Shown: positions 1 through 7,017 of the stretch, piece by piece | How positions within the stretch are numbered: the first letter of the stretch is position 1 | Layout: the number at the start of each line of letters is the position of its first letter | NCBI GenBank assembly: GCA_020049855.1 | Contig: JAGVLJ010000001.1 | Location: forward strand, 62,001-126,000 | Reading direction: 5' to 3' | From: Bacteroidia bacterium | GTDB taxonomy: Bacteria; Bacteroidota; Bacteroidia; UKL13-3 | Length of the DNA: 64,000 bases | Position numbers and translations under genes: made by a program | The notes under the pieces: generated by a model | Seen by the model: only the letters and a program-made list of their open reading frames with translations | Told to the model about the DNA's origin: nothing | Databases searched by the model: none

Positions 1-2
1 AC

Positions 3-209
3 TACGAAGAGTGGTTTCAGGACGTGGATAACGGCTGGATTGCAGCCATCAATTTTCAGGAACATGTACTGCACGAATTTAGACACAGCCATATAGATTA
101 TTACCTGAATTTTGGCGGAGAGCTGGATAATTTGCCCTGGAGAAAATTCTCGCCACAGCAGTTTTATCAAAAAGTAAAAGAGGTATTGAGCCGCAGGTTG
201 CCCGCTTAA
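3..209 (+). CDS. C-terminal fragment of an unidentified protein
   Basis: The frame is open from the left edge of the window to the TAA just before 210, so this is the 3' end of a gene whose start lies outside. The GTG at 24 used by the ORF track is simply an internal valine. About 68 residues are visible, rich in aromatic and charged residues (for example HSHIDYYLNF). I recognise no family motif. The gene converges on the Fe-S carrier gene, with only a few bases between the two stop codons. Confidence 0.6.
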   Translation, partial: YEEWFQDVDNGWIAAINFQEHVLHEFRHSHIDYYLNFGGELDNLPWRKFSPQQFYQKVKEVLSRRLPA

Positions 210-215
210 CCGGTG

Positions 216-542
216 TTAAACCGCAAAGCTCTCGCCACAACTGCAGGTACGGCTGGCATTGGGGTTGTTGAAAGCAAATCCTTTTCCATTAAGTCCGTCA
301 GAAAAATCGAGCTCGGTGCCAAACAGGTACAACATGCTGCGCATATCTACTACTACTTTCACCCCCTCGGTATTAAACTCCTGGTCTCCGGCTTTTAACT
401 CCTTATCAAAATCCAAATCGTAGGATAACCCCGAGCAGCCCCCGCTTTTCACGGAAACACGCAGAAAATACTGCTCATCGTAATTCGACTCGCTGCGAAG
501 GTTTACTAAACGGCTTTTTGCTTTTTCTGTTACTGTAATCAT
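216..542 (-). CDS. A-type iron-sulfur carrier (HesB/IscA/SufA family)
   Basis: A 108-residue protein of usual family length. The three conserved cysteines that carry the cluster are present: C36 in a GGCSG motif, and C100 and C102 in the C-terminal CSCG. A-type carriers accept a nascent Fe-S cluster from the SUF or ISC scaffold and hand it to target enzymes in the cytoplasm. No other suf/isc genes are visible here, so I cannot say which system it serves. A TACCTTTG element about 26 bases upstream of the ATG supports this start. The family assignment is firm; the exact name (IscA, SufA or ErpA) is not. Confidence 0.93.
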   Translation of the reverse strand: MITVTEKAKSRLVNLRSESNYDEQYFLRVSVKSGGCSGLSYDLDFDKELKAGDQEFNTEGVKVVVDMRSMLYLFGTELDFSDGLNGKGFAFNNPNASRTCSCGESFAV

Positions 543-568
543 GGCTTGTTGCCTGTTGAACTAGGGCA

Positions 569-576
569 CAAAGGTA
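569..576 (-). promoter_or_regulatory. TAnnTTTG promoter element for the Fe-S carrier
   Basis: TACCTTTG on the minus strand matches the Bacteroidota -7 element TAnnTTTG and lies upstream of the ATG at 542. No clear -33 TTG was found at the ideal distance. Confidence 0.6.
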
Positions 577-639
577 GAATAATTCTAAATAACATGCGCT
601 ATATTCCCTCATTTTCTCTTTTTACCCTTACTTTGCCTT

Positions 640-1047
640 ATGAACCTGCGTAAAATTGAACATTTGGGCATAGCCGTAAAAGACCTGGAGGCTTCTAAAA
701 AACTGTTTGCCGCCCTGCTGGGCACCACCTGTTACAAAGAAGAAGAAGTTGCTTCAGAACACGTTAAAACGGCTTTTTTCGGTACGGGAGAGAGTAAGGT
801 GGAACTGCTGCAGGCTACCTCGCCCCAAAGCCCCATTGGCAAATTTATTGAGAAAAAAGGAGAGGGCATTCACCATATTGCGTTTGATGTAGCAGATATT
901 GATGCCGAAATAACTCGGCTGAAAGCCGAAGGGTTCCAGTTTATCAGCGAAACCCCCAAAGACGGGGCCGACAATAAACGGATTGTTTTTTTACACCCCA
1001 AAAGCACCAACGGAATATTGGTAGAGTTGTGCCAGGAGCGCAAATAA
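640..1047 (+). CDS. mce: Methylmalonyl-CoA epimerase
   Basis: A 135-residue VOC-fold (glyoxalase/bleomycin-resistance type) protein. The N-terminal IEHLGIAVKDL, the central GIHHIAFDV and the C-terminal LVELCQE (E129) are the conserved strands carrying the metal ligands of methylmalonyl-CoA epimerases. The enzyme interconverts the (2R) and (2S) forms of methylmalonyl-CoA in the propionate/succinate pathway and is a common single gene in Bacteroidota. A TTACTTTG element ends four bases before the ATG, so the transcript may have little or no leader. The mutase genes are not in this window. Confidence 0.92.
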   Translation: MNLRKIEHLGIAVKDLEASKKLFAALLGTTCYKEEEVASEHVKTAFFGTGESKVELLQATSPQSPIGKFIEKKGEGIHHIAFDVADIDAEITRLKAEGFQFISETPKDGADNKRIVFLHPKSTNGILVELCQERK

Positions 1048-1067
1048 TGTTTGAGTGCCGGTGCCGG

Positions 1068-1925
1068 CTATTCAACGTGATATTCTTTTCTCAAGGTATT
1101 TATTAAGATCTCTGCATCTTTATCCATTTGTTTCAAGCGTTCATTATAAAAGATAACAACTGCACCGTAAAAAACGACCTTATTCCCAAATACAATTAGC
1201 TTTGACTTATCATTGTTTAACAGTTTAGGATCAGCAGCAGGCTCGTTGTATTTACCCAGATTATAATTTTTAAAATTGAAAAGCTCAAACGCTAACTTTC
1301 CTAATTCAAACTGTGACATCTCATAGAATTCCTGTTGTTCCTTTATTTTTTTTCCGGCATCATCATACTTTATAATTCTGTCCACAGCCCCTTTTTTTCT
1401 TATTAGCCTCATACCACCCGAATTTTTTAATTGTGACAAAGTCCTTTCTGTAGGGCTCACTACAGATGGATGTGTAAGCGCTGCCCTATAGAGCCTGTAT
1501 ATCGCTGAATCCTGGTTTTTCGCAGCATCATAATTAAAACAAAGTTGTGCAAGTGAATCCATCTTAAGCGCCCTTTGTTTATTAAGGGATATAGCAGCGT
1601 GAATACTTACCATATCTGTTTCTGCATCTTCAATCATGGATATAATGAATTCCTTTTCCCGATTATGTTCGATGGTATGTTCCAGTTGATACTCTGCTAA
1701 AAAGCCACAGAATACAGCAAGAAAAAGCATTAAAAATTCCCATAAATAAGATTTCCAATTTTTCTTACCATGAGCATGTGAGTGGTGATGTACTTCCATA
1801 TTTTCAGTTTCCCGGATGGGGTTAATGGTTCCTGTGTCAGTAGCCGGAATAAATTCGCCTGAAGGATTTTCCGGTTCCATATTCTTCGGGTTGTCTAAAG
1901 GTTCTTCCTCTGTAGGGTCTGCCAT
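1068..1925 (-). CDS. DUF6090-like single-pass membrane protein
   Basis: A 285-residue protein. After an acidic, Pro-rich N-terminal tail and a His-rich patch (HHHSHAHG) there is one transmembrane segment (about residues 60-78, LWEFLMLFLAVFCGFLAE), followed by a charged, probably helical domain. The His patch, the W/Y-x-EFLM membrane segment and the FxAE-x-Q end are typical of a large Bacteroidota family usually annotated DUF6090; its function is unknown. An internal ATG (M43, just before the His patch) would give the family's more usual N-terminus, so the first 42 residues may not be translated. The gene starts 5 bases downstream of what looks like the tail of a broken gene, probably its former operon partner. 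Confidence 0.7.
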   Translation of the reverse strand: MADPTEEEPLDNPKNMEPENPSGEFIPATDTGTINPIRETENMEVHHHSHAHGKKNWKSYLWEFLMLFLAVFCGFLAEYQLEHTIEHNREKEFIISMIEDAETDMVSIHAAISLNKQRALKMDSLAQLCFNYDAAKNQDSAIYRLYRAALTHPSVVSPTERTLSQLKNSGGMRLIRKKGAVDRIIKYDDAGKKIKEQQEFYEMSQFELGKLAFELFNFKNYNLGKYNEPAADPKLLNNDKSKLIVFGNKVVFYGAVVIFYNERLKQMDKDAEILINTLRKEYHVE

Positions 1926-1930
1926 TTACT

Positions 1931-2065
1931 TTAAATTATTTCTGCATGACGCACAACGTCAGCATCCGCAAGGGCGGGATAAGATGTGATAAACTCATTC
2001 TCCATCTGCATGGTAAAACTGGTGATAAAAGGTGGAAAAAGCAAGTAGAAAAAACCCTTAGTCTG
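1931..2065 (-). pseudogene. Possible truncated 3' end of a gene cut by the defence island
   Basis: On the minus strand a frame of about 43 codons runs from an in-frame TGA to a TAA five bases before the ATG of the DUF6090-like gene. Its last 25 residues (…ENEFITSYPALADADVV…) have the composition of a real protein end. The placement is that of an upstream operon partner, but the reading is lost before any plausible full-length start. I infer the remnant of a gene displaced when the CBASS island entered. The parent family was not recognised, and it could also be a short independent ORF. Confidence 0.33.
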
Positions 2066-2126
2066 TCATAGAGAACAGTGGCGGGCTTTTCTTTCCGTTA
2101 ACCGTTAAAAAGTTTTTTAAACTTTA

Positions 2127-2166
2127 TGGTTGACAATTAGTTTAATTATCGTAAATTTGTCAACCA
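2127..2166 (+). promoter_or_regulatory. CBASS operon promoter inside a 10-bp inverted repeat (putative operator)
   Basis: A perfect 10-bp inverted repeat, TGGTTGACAA and TTGTCAACCA, is separated by 20 bp. The repeat arms contain the promoter: TTG (2130-2132), 19 bases, then TAAATTTG (2152-2159), a full match to the Bacteroidota -33/-7 pattern. A dimeric repressor bound to both arms would cover both promoter elements. The first gene downstream encodes an XRE-type HTH protein, so autoregulation is the natural reading. The ORF-track TTG start of that gene at 2130 lies inside the -33 element and is therefore not its start. Confidence 0.7.
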
Positions 2167-2192
2167 ACAGGGATCTCAAATTAGATACAACA

Positions 2193-3263
2193 ATGGAAAA
2201 TGTCTTTGGAAATAAACTGGTGTCAGCCCGAAAGATGGCTGGCATGTCATTACAGGACTTAGAAACCAAACTTGAAAAAGTTGTTTCTCGTCAGGCATTG
2301 CATAAATACGAACAAGGCAAAATGAAACCCGATAGTCAGGTGCTGATTGCATTGTCTGATGCTCTTAATGTTCCTGTTGACTATTTCTATTCTGTTTCAA
2401 CTGTTAAGGTGGAATTGAAAAATGTTGACTACCGAAAATACTCCTCTAAGATTTCTAAAACAGAACAAATAGCTGTTGAAGAAAAAGCAAAGGAAAATTG
2501 TGAACGCTATTTGGAACTGGAACATTTGATTAACCCAAGTGAGAAAGCAGAATACTTTACTTATGAAAAGGTCATTGAAAATGCAGATGACGCTGAAACT
2601 GCTGCAGAAAAATTAAGAGAAGTTTGGAAACTTGGTTATGACCCGATTCCTGATGTAGTTGAAATGTTAGAGGACAAAGGTTATAAAGTAATTGAACTGG
2701 ATGCTCCTGATGGTTTTGATGGAATGAAAGCGGATGTTGACGGCAAAAAGATAATTGTGCTGAAAAAGAGTGTGACGCAAGGCGAAGATGTTGTAAGAAA
2801 AAGATTAACCGCTTTGCATGAACTGGCTCACCACTCTCTGGCTTTTTCAAAAAAACTTTCTGATAAGGAAATAGAAAAATTGTGTCATACTTTTTCATCT
2901 GCTGTGCTGTATCCTGCTGATATGGCAAAGAAGGAATTGAGTAAAGACCGTTTCCATTTTTATCAAAATGAATTGCTACTGATTAAAGAAAGATGGGGTA
3001 TTTCTTTCTCTGCTGTTTTTTCAAGGGCTTTACATCTCGGCATTATCACCAGTTTTATTTATAAGCGTTTCAATATTGGTTACAGAGAAAGAGGATTACA
3101 CTTGAATGAGCCGGGAAAATTTATGAGCAAAGAAAAACCTGTGAAAATGCAACGGTTGGTTTACATGGGTCTGTCAAAGGAAATTCTAACTATTAACGAA
3201 GCAGCATACTATCTCGGAATGTCGGCTTGGAAATTTAAAGAACAATTGCATCAGATAGTATGA
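2193..3263 (+). CDS. XRE helix-turn-helix / ImmA-IrrE metallopeptidase fusion, putative CBASS regulator
   Basis: From the ATG at 2193 the protein has 356 residues. Residues about 8-65 form an XRE-type HTH (SARKMAGMSL, SRQALHKYEQGK, LNVPVDYF). After a charged linker comes an ImmA/IrrE-type zinc peptidase domain with HELAHH at 209-214 (HExxH) and a following E-rich helix ending SSAVLYP. The C-terminus ends in a second helical DNA-binding-like segment (TINEAAYYLGMSAWKF). ImmA-type peptidases cleave HTH repressors, and separate HTH (CapH) and peptidase (CapP) genes are known to control some CBASS operons in response to DNA damage. Here both functions appear to be in one chain. It is the first gene of the island, sits behind a palindromic promoter, and overlaps the PIN gene by 4 bp. 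Alternatively, this protein and the PIN protein form a toxin-antitoxin pair. Confidence 0.88.
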   Translation: MENVFGNKLVSARKMAGMSLQDLETKLEKVVSRQALHKYEQGKMKPDSQVLIALSDALNVPVDYFYSVSTVKVELKNVDYRKYSSKISKTEQIAVEEKAKENCERYLELEHLINPSEKAEYFTYEKVIENADDAETAAEKLREVWKLGYDPIPDVVEMLEDKGYKVIELDAPDGFDGMKADVDGKKIIVLKKSVTQGEDVVRKRLTALHELAHHSLAFSKKLSDKEIEKLCHTFSSAVLYPADMAKKELSKDRFHFYQNELLLIKERWGISFSAVFSRALHLGIITSFIYKRFNIGYRERGLHLNEPGKFMSKEKPVKMQRLVYMGLSKEILTINEAAYYLGMSAWKFKEQLHQIV

Positions 3264-3760
3264 AATTAATTATTACAGACAGCAGTGTATTTTTTGACAT
3301 CATAAAGATTCAGGCATTGCCTGAATTCTTTGCGTTGGATTTTGAAATATGCACTACTGATTTTGTAAAAAGTGAAATTTTAGAATCGGAACAAAGAGAG
3401 CAGATTGAAATGTTTATTCGTTCACATCAGCTAATTGTTTTTGTGTTGAGTGAACAAGAAATAGAAGAGATAGAAAATTTTAAAACGAAACGGTTTTTCA
3501 AAACACTGATTGATAAAACAGTTTTATGGAAAGCAAAGCAATTGAAATGTCCTTTACTAACTGGTGATGCAAAGTTGAGAAGTGAAGCAATTGAACAAGG
3601 TGTAACAGTGCATGGAAGTTTATGGGTAATACAAATTATGGTTGAAAGCAAAGTAATTACTGCAAAAGCAGGGATTGAATTTTTAGAAAAGCTTAAAATC
3701 AGCAATGACCGTTTGCCGTTAGATGAAATTGAAAAATTGATTAAAAAATTAAAACGCTAA
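3260..3760 (+). CDS. PIN-domain nuclease-like protein
   Basis: A 166-residue protein with PIN-fold features. D7 lies in the first strand (LIITDSS), E39 in VKSEILE, D85 in LIDKTVL and D103 in LLTGDAKLR, followed by EQGVTVHGSLWVI as in DUF3368-like PIN proteins. The four acidic residues are those expected to bind metal in an active PIN ribonuclease. Its ATG overlaps the stop of the XRE-ImmA gene (ATGA), and the CBASS synthase begins 4 bases after its stop, so it is co-transcribed and probably translationally coupled. PIN proteins are commonly toxins paired with HTH antitoxins, so the pair could be a TA module guarding the CBASS. It is not part of the standard CBASS gene set. Confidence 0.8.
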   Translation: MKLIITDSSVFFDIIKIQALPEFFALDFEICTTDFVKSEILESEQREQIEMFIRSHQLIVFVLSEQEIEEIENFKTKRFFKTLIDKTVLWKAKQLKCPLLTGDAKLRSEAIEQGVTVHGSLWVIQIMVESKVITAKAGIEFLEKLKISNDRLPLDEIEKLIKKLKR

Positions 3761-3764
3761 GGTT

Positions 3765-4730
3765 ATGGCAAGAGAACATGTAAGTCACTCTGACATTGCT
3801 CAGTTTGCAAAGGACAAGGTTAATTTACCTAGAGAAAAAGCTGATGATTACAGAGAACAAGCAAAAAGGTTAAGCGATAGAATAGAATCATATATTGGAG
3901 AACATCCTGACTTTACAATAAAGAGAATAATGTTGTCAGGAAGCCTTGCAAAGGGTACATCATTGCGTTCTTCAAGTGATGCTGATGTTGCCTGTTACAT
4001 AAGTGGTGCTGATGTTCCAAAAGATATAAAAAAACTGTTGGAATACTTGGCTGAAAAACTAAAGACTGCATTTCCAAATTTTAAACCTGAACAAGTTAAA
4101 CCTCAAACCTATTCTGTAACGGTGTCATTCATAGGTACAGGACTTGATGTTGATATCGTCCCAATACTCTATGACGGAAATAAAGAGTGGTCTGGAAATT
4201 TGGTAAGTCAAGATGATGGTTCTTTTCTTGAAACCTGTATCCCAAAACATATTGAGTTTATAAAGAGCCGCAAGAAAAAACAGGAAACACATTTTGCTCA
4301 AGTTGTAAGGCTTGCTAAATTTTGGGTAAAATATTTAAAGTCTGAAAATGAAAAGTTCCGATTCAAATCTTTTATGGTTGAATTAGTATTAGCTAAGTTA
4401 TCGGATGAGGGAAAAGATTTTTCAGATTATCCCGAAGCCTTGCAACATTTCTTCACATACTTAGCAAAAAGCAACATTAAGGATTTGATATACTTTACAG
4501 ATTACTACACTGCTAAAGAATTAGGAGAATTTAAAGAACCAGTTAGAATTATCGATCCTGTGAATCCAAAAAACAATGCGTCAAAATTGTACACAACTGA
4601 ACAAGCAAAAGTAATTGTTGAAGCTGCTATTGAAGCTGGCGATGCTATTGATGCGGCTTTGGCGGCAACAACAAAACAAGACACAATATATTATTGGCAA
4701 AAAGTTTTTGGACCAACATTTAACATTTAA
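3765..4730 (+). CDS. cdnC: CBASS cyclic-oligonucleotide synthase, CdnC type
   Basis: A 321-residue CD-NTase. The nucleotidyltransferase signature is complete: GS at 59-60 in GSLAKGTSLR, metal-binding D72 and D74 in SDADV, and D130 in LDVDIVP. Conserved stretches match from memory the CdnC enzyme of the E. coli MS115-1 type III CBASS (N-terminal EH…DKVNLP…KADD, QVKPQTYSVTVSF, DPVNPKNNASKLY, YWQKVFG). That enzyme makes cyclic tri-adenylate when bound by an activated HORMA protein. The genes immediately downstream encode exactly those partners and the cAAA-activated nuclease, so the product is inferred to be cyclic tri-AMP. Start ATG at 3765, 4 bases after the PIN stop. The DNA is more AT-rich than the flanking genes. 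Confidence 0.95.
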   Translation: MAREHVSHSDIAQFAKDKVNLPREKADDYREQAKRLSDRIESYIGEHPDFTIKRIMLSGSLAKGTSLRSSSDADVACYISGADVPKDIKKLLEYLAEKLKTAFPNFKPEQVKPQTYSVTVSFIGTGLDVDIVPILYDGNKEWSGNLVSQDDGSFLETCIPKHIEFIKSRKKKQETHFAQVVRLAKFWVKYLKSENEKFRFKSFMVELVLAKLSDEGKDFSDYPEALQHFFTYLAKSNIKDLIYFTDYYTAKELGEFKEPVRIIDPVNPKNNASKLYTTEQAKVIVEAAIEAGDAIDAALAATTKQDTIYYWQKVFGPTFNI

Positions 4731-4738
4731 AAATAAAA

Positions 4739-5251
4739 ATGAATAGTTATACAAATACGGGCACCCAAGCATTTACGATTACACATGCAAGGAAAATCGC
4801 ATCAAAAGTAGCCACAGATTTGAAAAGGTTACAGCGTTTTTATAATTCACCCTCCGATTCTGACATTCAGGCATATGAAACCGAAATTATTGAATTACTC
4901 AAAGAAGGATACTTAGGTACGGTTAAATATGGATTTAAAAAGGATGATAAATGGATTGAACCGACATTATGTTACACGGCAAAAGATTTTTCTGGCATGT
5001 CGCCTGAAGACAATGACCCAGGTCGCATTACACCAGAGGTTAACATTGAAGGTGCTAATTTCTATTCCTATCTTACCTATAATAGTAACTGGGATAAACT
5101 CACAAGTGACGAAAAGGATGCTTTTAAAAAGGCTCTTCCATTTCAACGAACAGGTGCAAGCGAACCTGGAATAAATGGGTGTTTAATCACTGACAAAATA
5201 TACTCTTCAGGCGGTAAAGGAGTAGAACGTTCATTAGTAAAAAATTATTAA
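4739..5251 (+). CDS. cap7: Bacterial HORMA-domain protein (Cap7), CBASS licensing factor
   Basis: A 170-residue protein resembling the bacterial HORMA family 1 of type III CBASS. Features include an N-terminal helix (HARKIASKVATDLKRLQRFY), the ELLKEGYLGTVKYGF strand-helix, DDPGR-like and SYLTY segments, and a C-terminal SSGGKGVERS region that would form the mobile safety belt. HORMA proteins close around a peptide, and in CBASS the closed form binds and activates the synthase. The gene sits between the synthase and its remodelling ATPase (8-base gap before, 1-base TAATG overlap after), the order seen in characterised systems. Assignment rests on recognised motifs and context, not on a search. 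Confidence 0.9.
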   Translation: MNSYTNTGTQAFTITHARKIASKVATDLKRLQRFYNSPSDSDIQAYETEIIELLKEGYLGTVKYGFKKDDKWIEPTLCYTAKDFSGMSPEDNDPGRITPEVNIEGANFYSYLTYNSNWDKLTSDEKDAFKKALPFQRTGASEPGINGCLITDKIYSSGGKGVERSLVKNY

Positions 5252-6186
5252 TGGAAGCAGGTAAACCAAAATTTGAAGAATTATTTGAGCAGGCAATAAA
5301 TTATCCTGACCCTGATATGCAGGAAAGGCTTGCTAAATTAGTTGGTCTTGATGCTGAGAAGGAACATTTGACTAAAACTCTTGGATTGTTAGTTAATCCT
5401 GAAGGGTTAAAGAAATGGGTAAATCAATACCACCCTAAAGCAAAAAAAATTACTGATATAGTTTTAAGGCGACCACCTTTAATTGTGTTGGCAGGTGATG
5501 TAGGTTCAGGTAAATCTGAATTAGCAAGTACAATTGCAGATGCAGTTGCACGACAAGAAAAAATAGACATCACTTTATTCCCACTTAGTCTATCTACAAG
5601 AGGAAACGGAATGGTCGGACAAATGACTCAACTAATTTCTGCTGCTTTTGATTATACCGTTGAGAAAGCCAAAAAACTTCAAAGTGATACAGGTAAAAAA
5701 AGAGGTGCTGTAATATTGTTAGTTGATGAAGCAGATTCTTTGGCTCAATCTCGTGAAAGTTCTCAAATGCATCACGAAGATAAAGCAGGCGTAAATGCTT
5801 TTATAAGAGGAGTTGATAGTCTTGGAAATGGGAAATTACCTGCGGCTGTAATAATGTGTACAAACAGACCTAATGCACTTGACCCTGCAATAAAAAGAAG
5901 AGCGGCAGATATTTTTTATTTCAAAAGACCAAGCAAAATTGAGAGGCATAAGGTTTTATTTGAAACACTATCTGAACTCGGGATTAAAGAGAAGGATATA
6001 AACGAAATCGTTGATGTTACAGGCTCACAAGGAGAACGGGAATATGGATTTACTTATTCCGATTTAATTCAAAGATTGATTCCTACTATCATATTAGATG
6101 CATATCCAAACAAAGCTGTAACAGGTGAAAGAGGAATTGAAATAGCTAAATCAATAATTCCAACTCCACCATTTAAAGAACAATAA
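5251..6186 (+). CDS. cap6: TRIP13/Pch2-like AAA+ ATPase (Cap6), HORMA remodeller
   Basis: A 311-residue single AAA+ module. Walker A is GDVGSGKS (82-89), Walker B is ILLVDEAD (ending at 162), sensor 1 is in MCTNRPN (N205) and the paired arginine fingers are R216-R217 in IKRRAAD. In type III CBASS this ATPase opens closed HORMA protein, keeping the synthase off until infection. Its start codon overlaps the HORMA stop by one base, so the two proteins are probably made in step. All catalytic residues appear present. The length is that of bacterial TRIP13-like proteins, shorter than eukaryotic Pch2. Confidence 0.93.
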   Translation: MEAGKPKFEELFEQAINYPDPDMQERLAKLVGLDAEKEHLTKTLGLLVNPEGLKKWVNQYHPKAKKITDIVLRRPPLIVLAGDVGSGKSELASTIADAVARQEKIDITLFPLSLSTRGNGMVGQMTQLISAAFDYTVEKAKKLQSDTGKKRGAVILLVDEADSLAQSRESSQMHHEDKAGVNAFIRGVDSLGNGKLPAAVIMCTNRPNALDPAIKRRAADIFYFKRPSKIERHKVLFETLSELGIKEKDINEIVDVTGSQGEREYGFTYSDLIQRLIPTIILDAYPNKAVTGERGIEIAKSIIPTPPFKEQ

Positions 6187-6189
6187 AGT

Positions 6190-7014
6190 ATGAGTAAAAT
6201 AAATATTGCCGATTTGTTTGCAGGTCTGCAAAAACAAATGGTTGCACAGTTGAATACAAACAGAGAATTTATTGAGCATCCGGGGTCAAAGGGAGATGCT
6301 TTAGAAAACGCTTGGATTGAGTGGTTAAGAAAATACCTTCCGAATCGCTATTGTATTGATAAAGCAATTGTGATTGACCACACTGGTGAAACCAGTCATC
6401 AAATGGATATTGTGATTTACGACAACTGGTACACACCATTTATTTTTTCTCAAAATGGTTTTCATTACATACCAGCAGAAGGAGTGTATGCTGTATTTGA
6501 AGTAAAGCCTGATATTTCAGGGTATTCGGATGCTAAGACAAACATTGAATATGCTGGAGAAAAAATTGAAAGTGTCAGGGTATTAAAAAGAACTTCTACT
6601 GGAATGATAAATTCTGGGAAGCCAGTTCTTGCAAGACCATTAACCAAAATTGTTGGAGGAGTTTTGACTTCAACAAAGTCAGGAGATAGAACAAATAATG
6701 ATACATTAATTAAGCATATACAAAGTCAAAAAAACCTTAGAAGTTTAGACATTGGTTGTATAGCTGATTACGGTAGCTTTTTTGTCAACTATAGCCCAGA
6801 CGAAGAAATAAAAGAAACAGGGCAGGAAAGATTTTTGGAATTTTATTCAAAAAGAGATTTCAAGGAAATGCGGTTTAGCAAGTCCGAAAACTCATTAGTA
6901 ACTTTTTTTATGCAGTTGACAAGATACTTGCAACAGGCAATTGGAACGATACCAGCAATTGACTTAAACAAATACTCAGAGAGTGTCGGATTTACAATTG
7001 ACGATAAAATTTAA
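6190..7014 (+). CDS. nucC: NucC-type endonuclease, CBASS effector
   Basis: A 274-residue restriction-fold nuclease that closely resembles E. coli NucC as I recall it: EHPGSKGDALEN near residue 29, LPNRY, then MDIVIYD and VYAVFEVK. The catalytic triad falls at D73, E104 and K106, the same numbers as in the characterised E. coli enzyme. NucC is a trimer that becomes an active hexamer on binding cyclic tri-adenylate and then cuts double-stranded DNA without strong specificity, destroying the host chromosome. The protein is some 30 residues longer than E. coli NucC, with an extension between the core and the C-terminal IPAIDLNKYSE. Gaps of 3 bases on either side place it firmly in the operon. Confidence 0.94.
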   Translation: MSKINIADLFAGLQKQMVAQLNTNREFIEHPGSKGDALENAWIEWLRKYLPNRYCIDKAIVIDHTGETSHQMDIVIYDNWYTPFIFSQNGFHYIPAEGVYAVFEVKPDISGYSDAKTNIEYAGEKIESVRVLKRTSTGMINSGKPVLARPLTKIVGGVLTSTKSGDRTNNDTLIKHIQSQKNLRSLDIGCIADYGSFFVNYSPDEEIKETGQERFLEFYSKRDFKEMRFSKSENSLVTFFMQLTRYLQQAIGTIPAIDLNKYSESVGFTIDDKI

Positions 7015-7017
7015 AGC

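Noticed and set aside
2130-2192. TTG start for the XRE-ImmA gene used by the ORF track
   Set aside because: It lies within the -33 promoter element, upstream of the predicted transcript start. The ATG at 2193 starts directly before the HTH domain.
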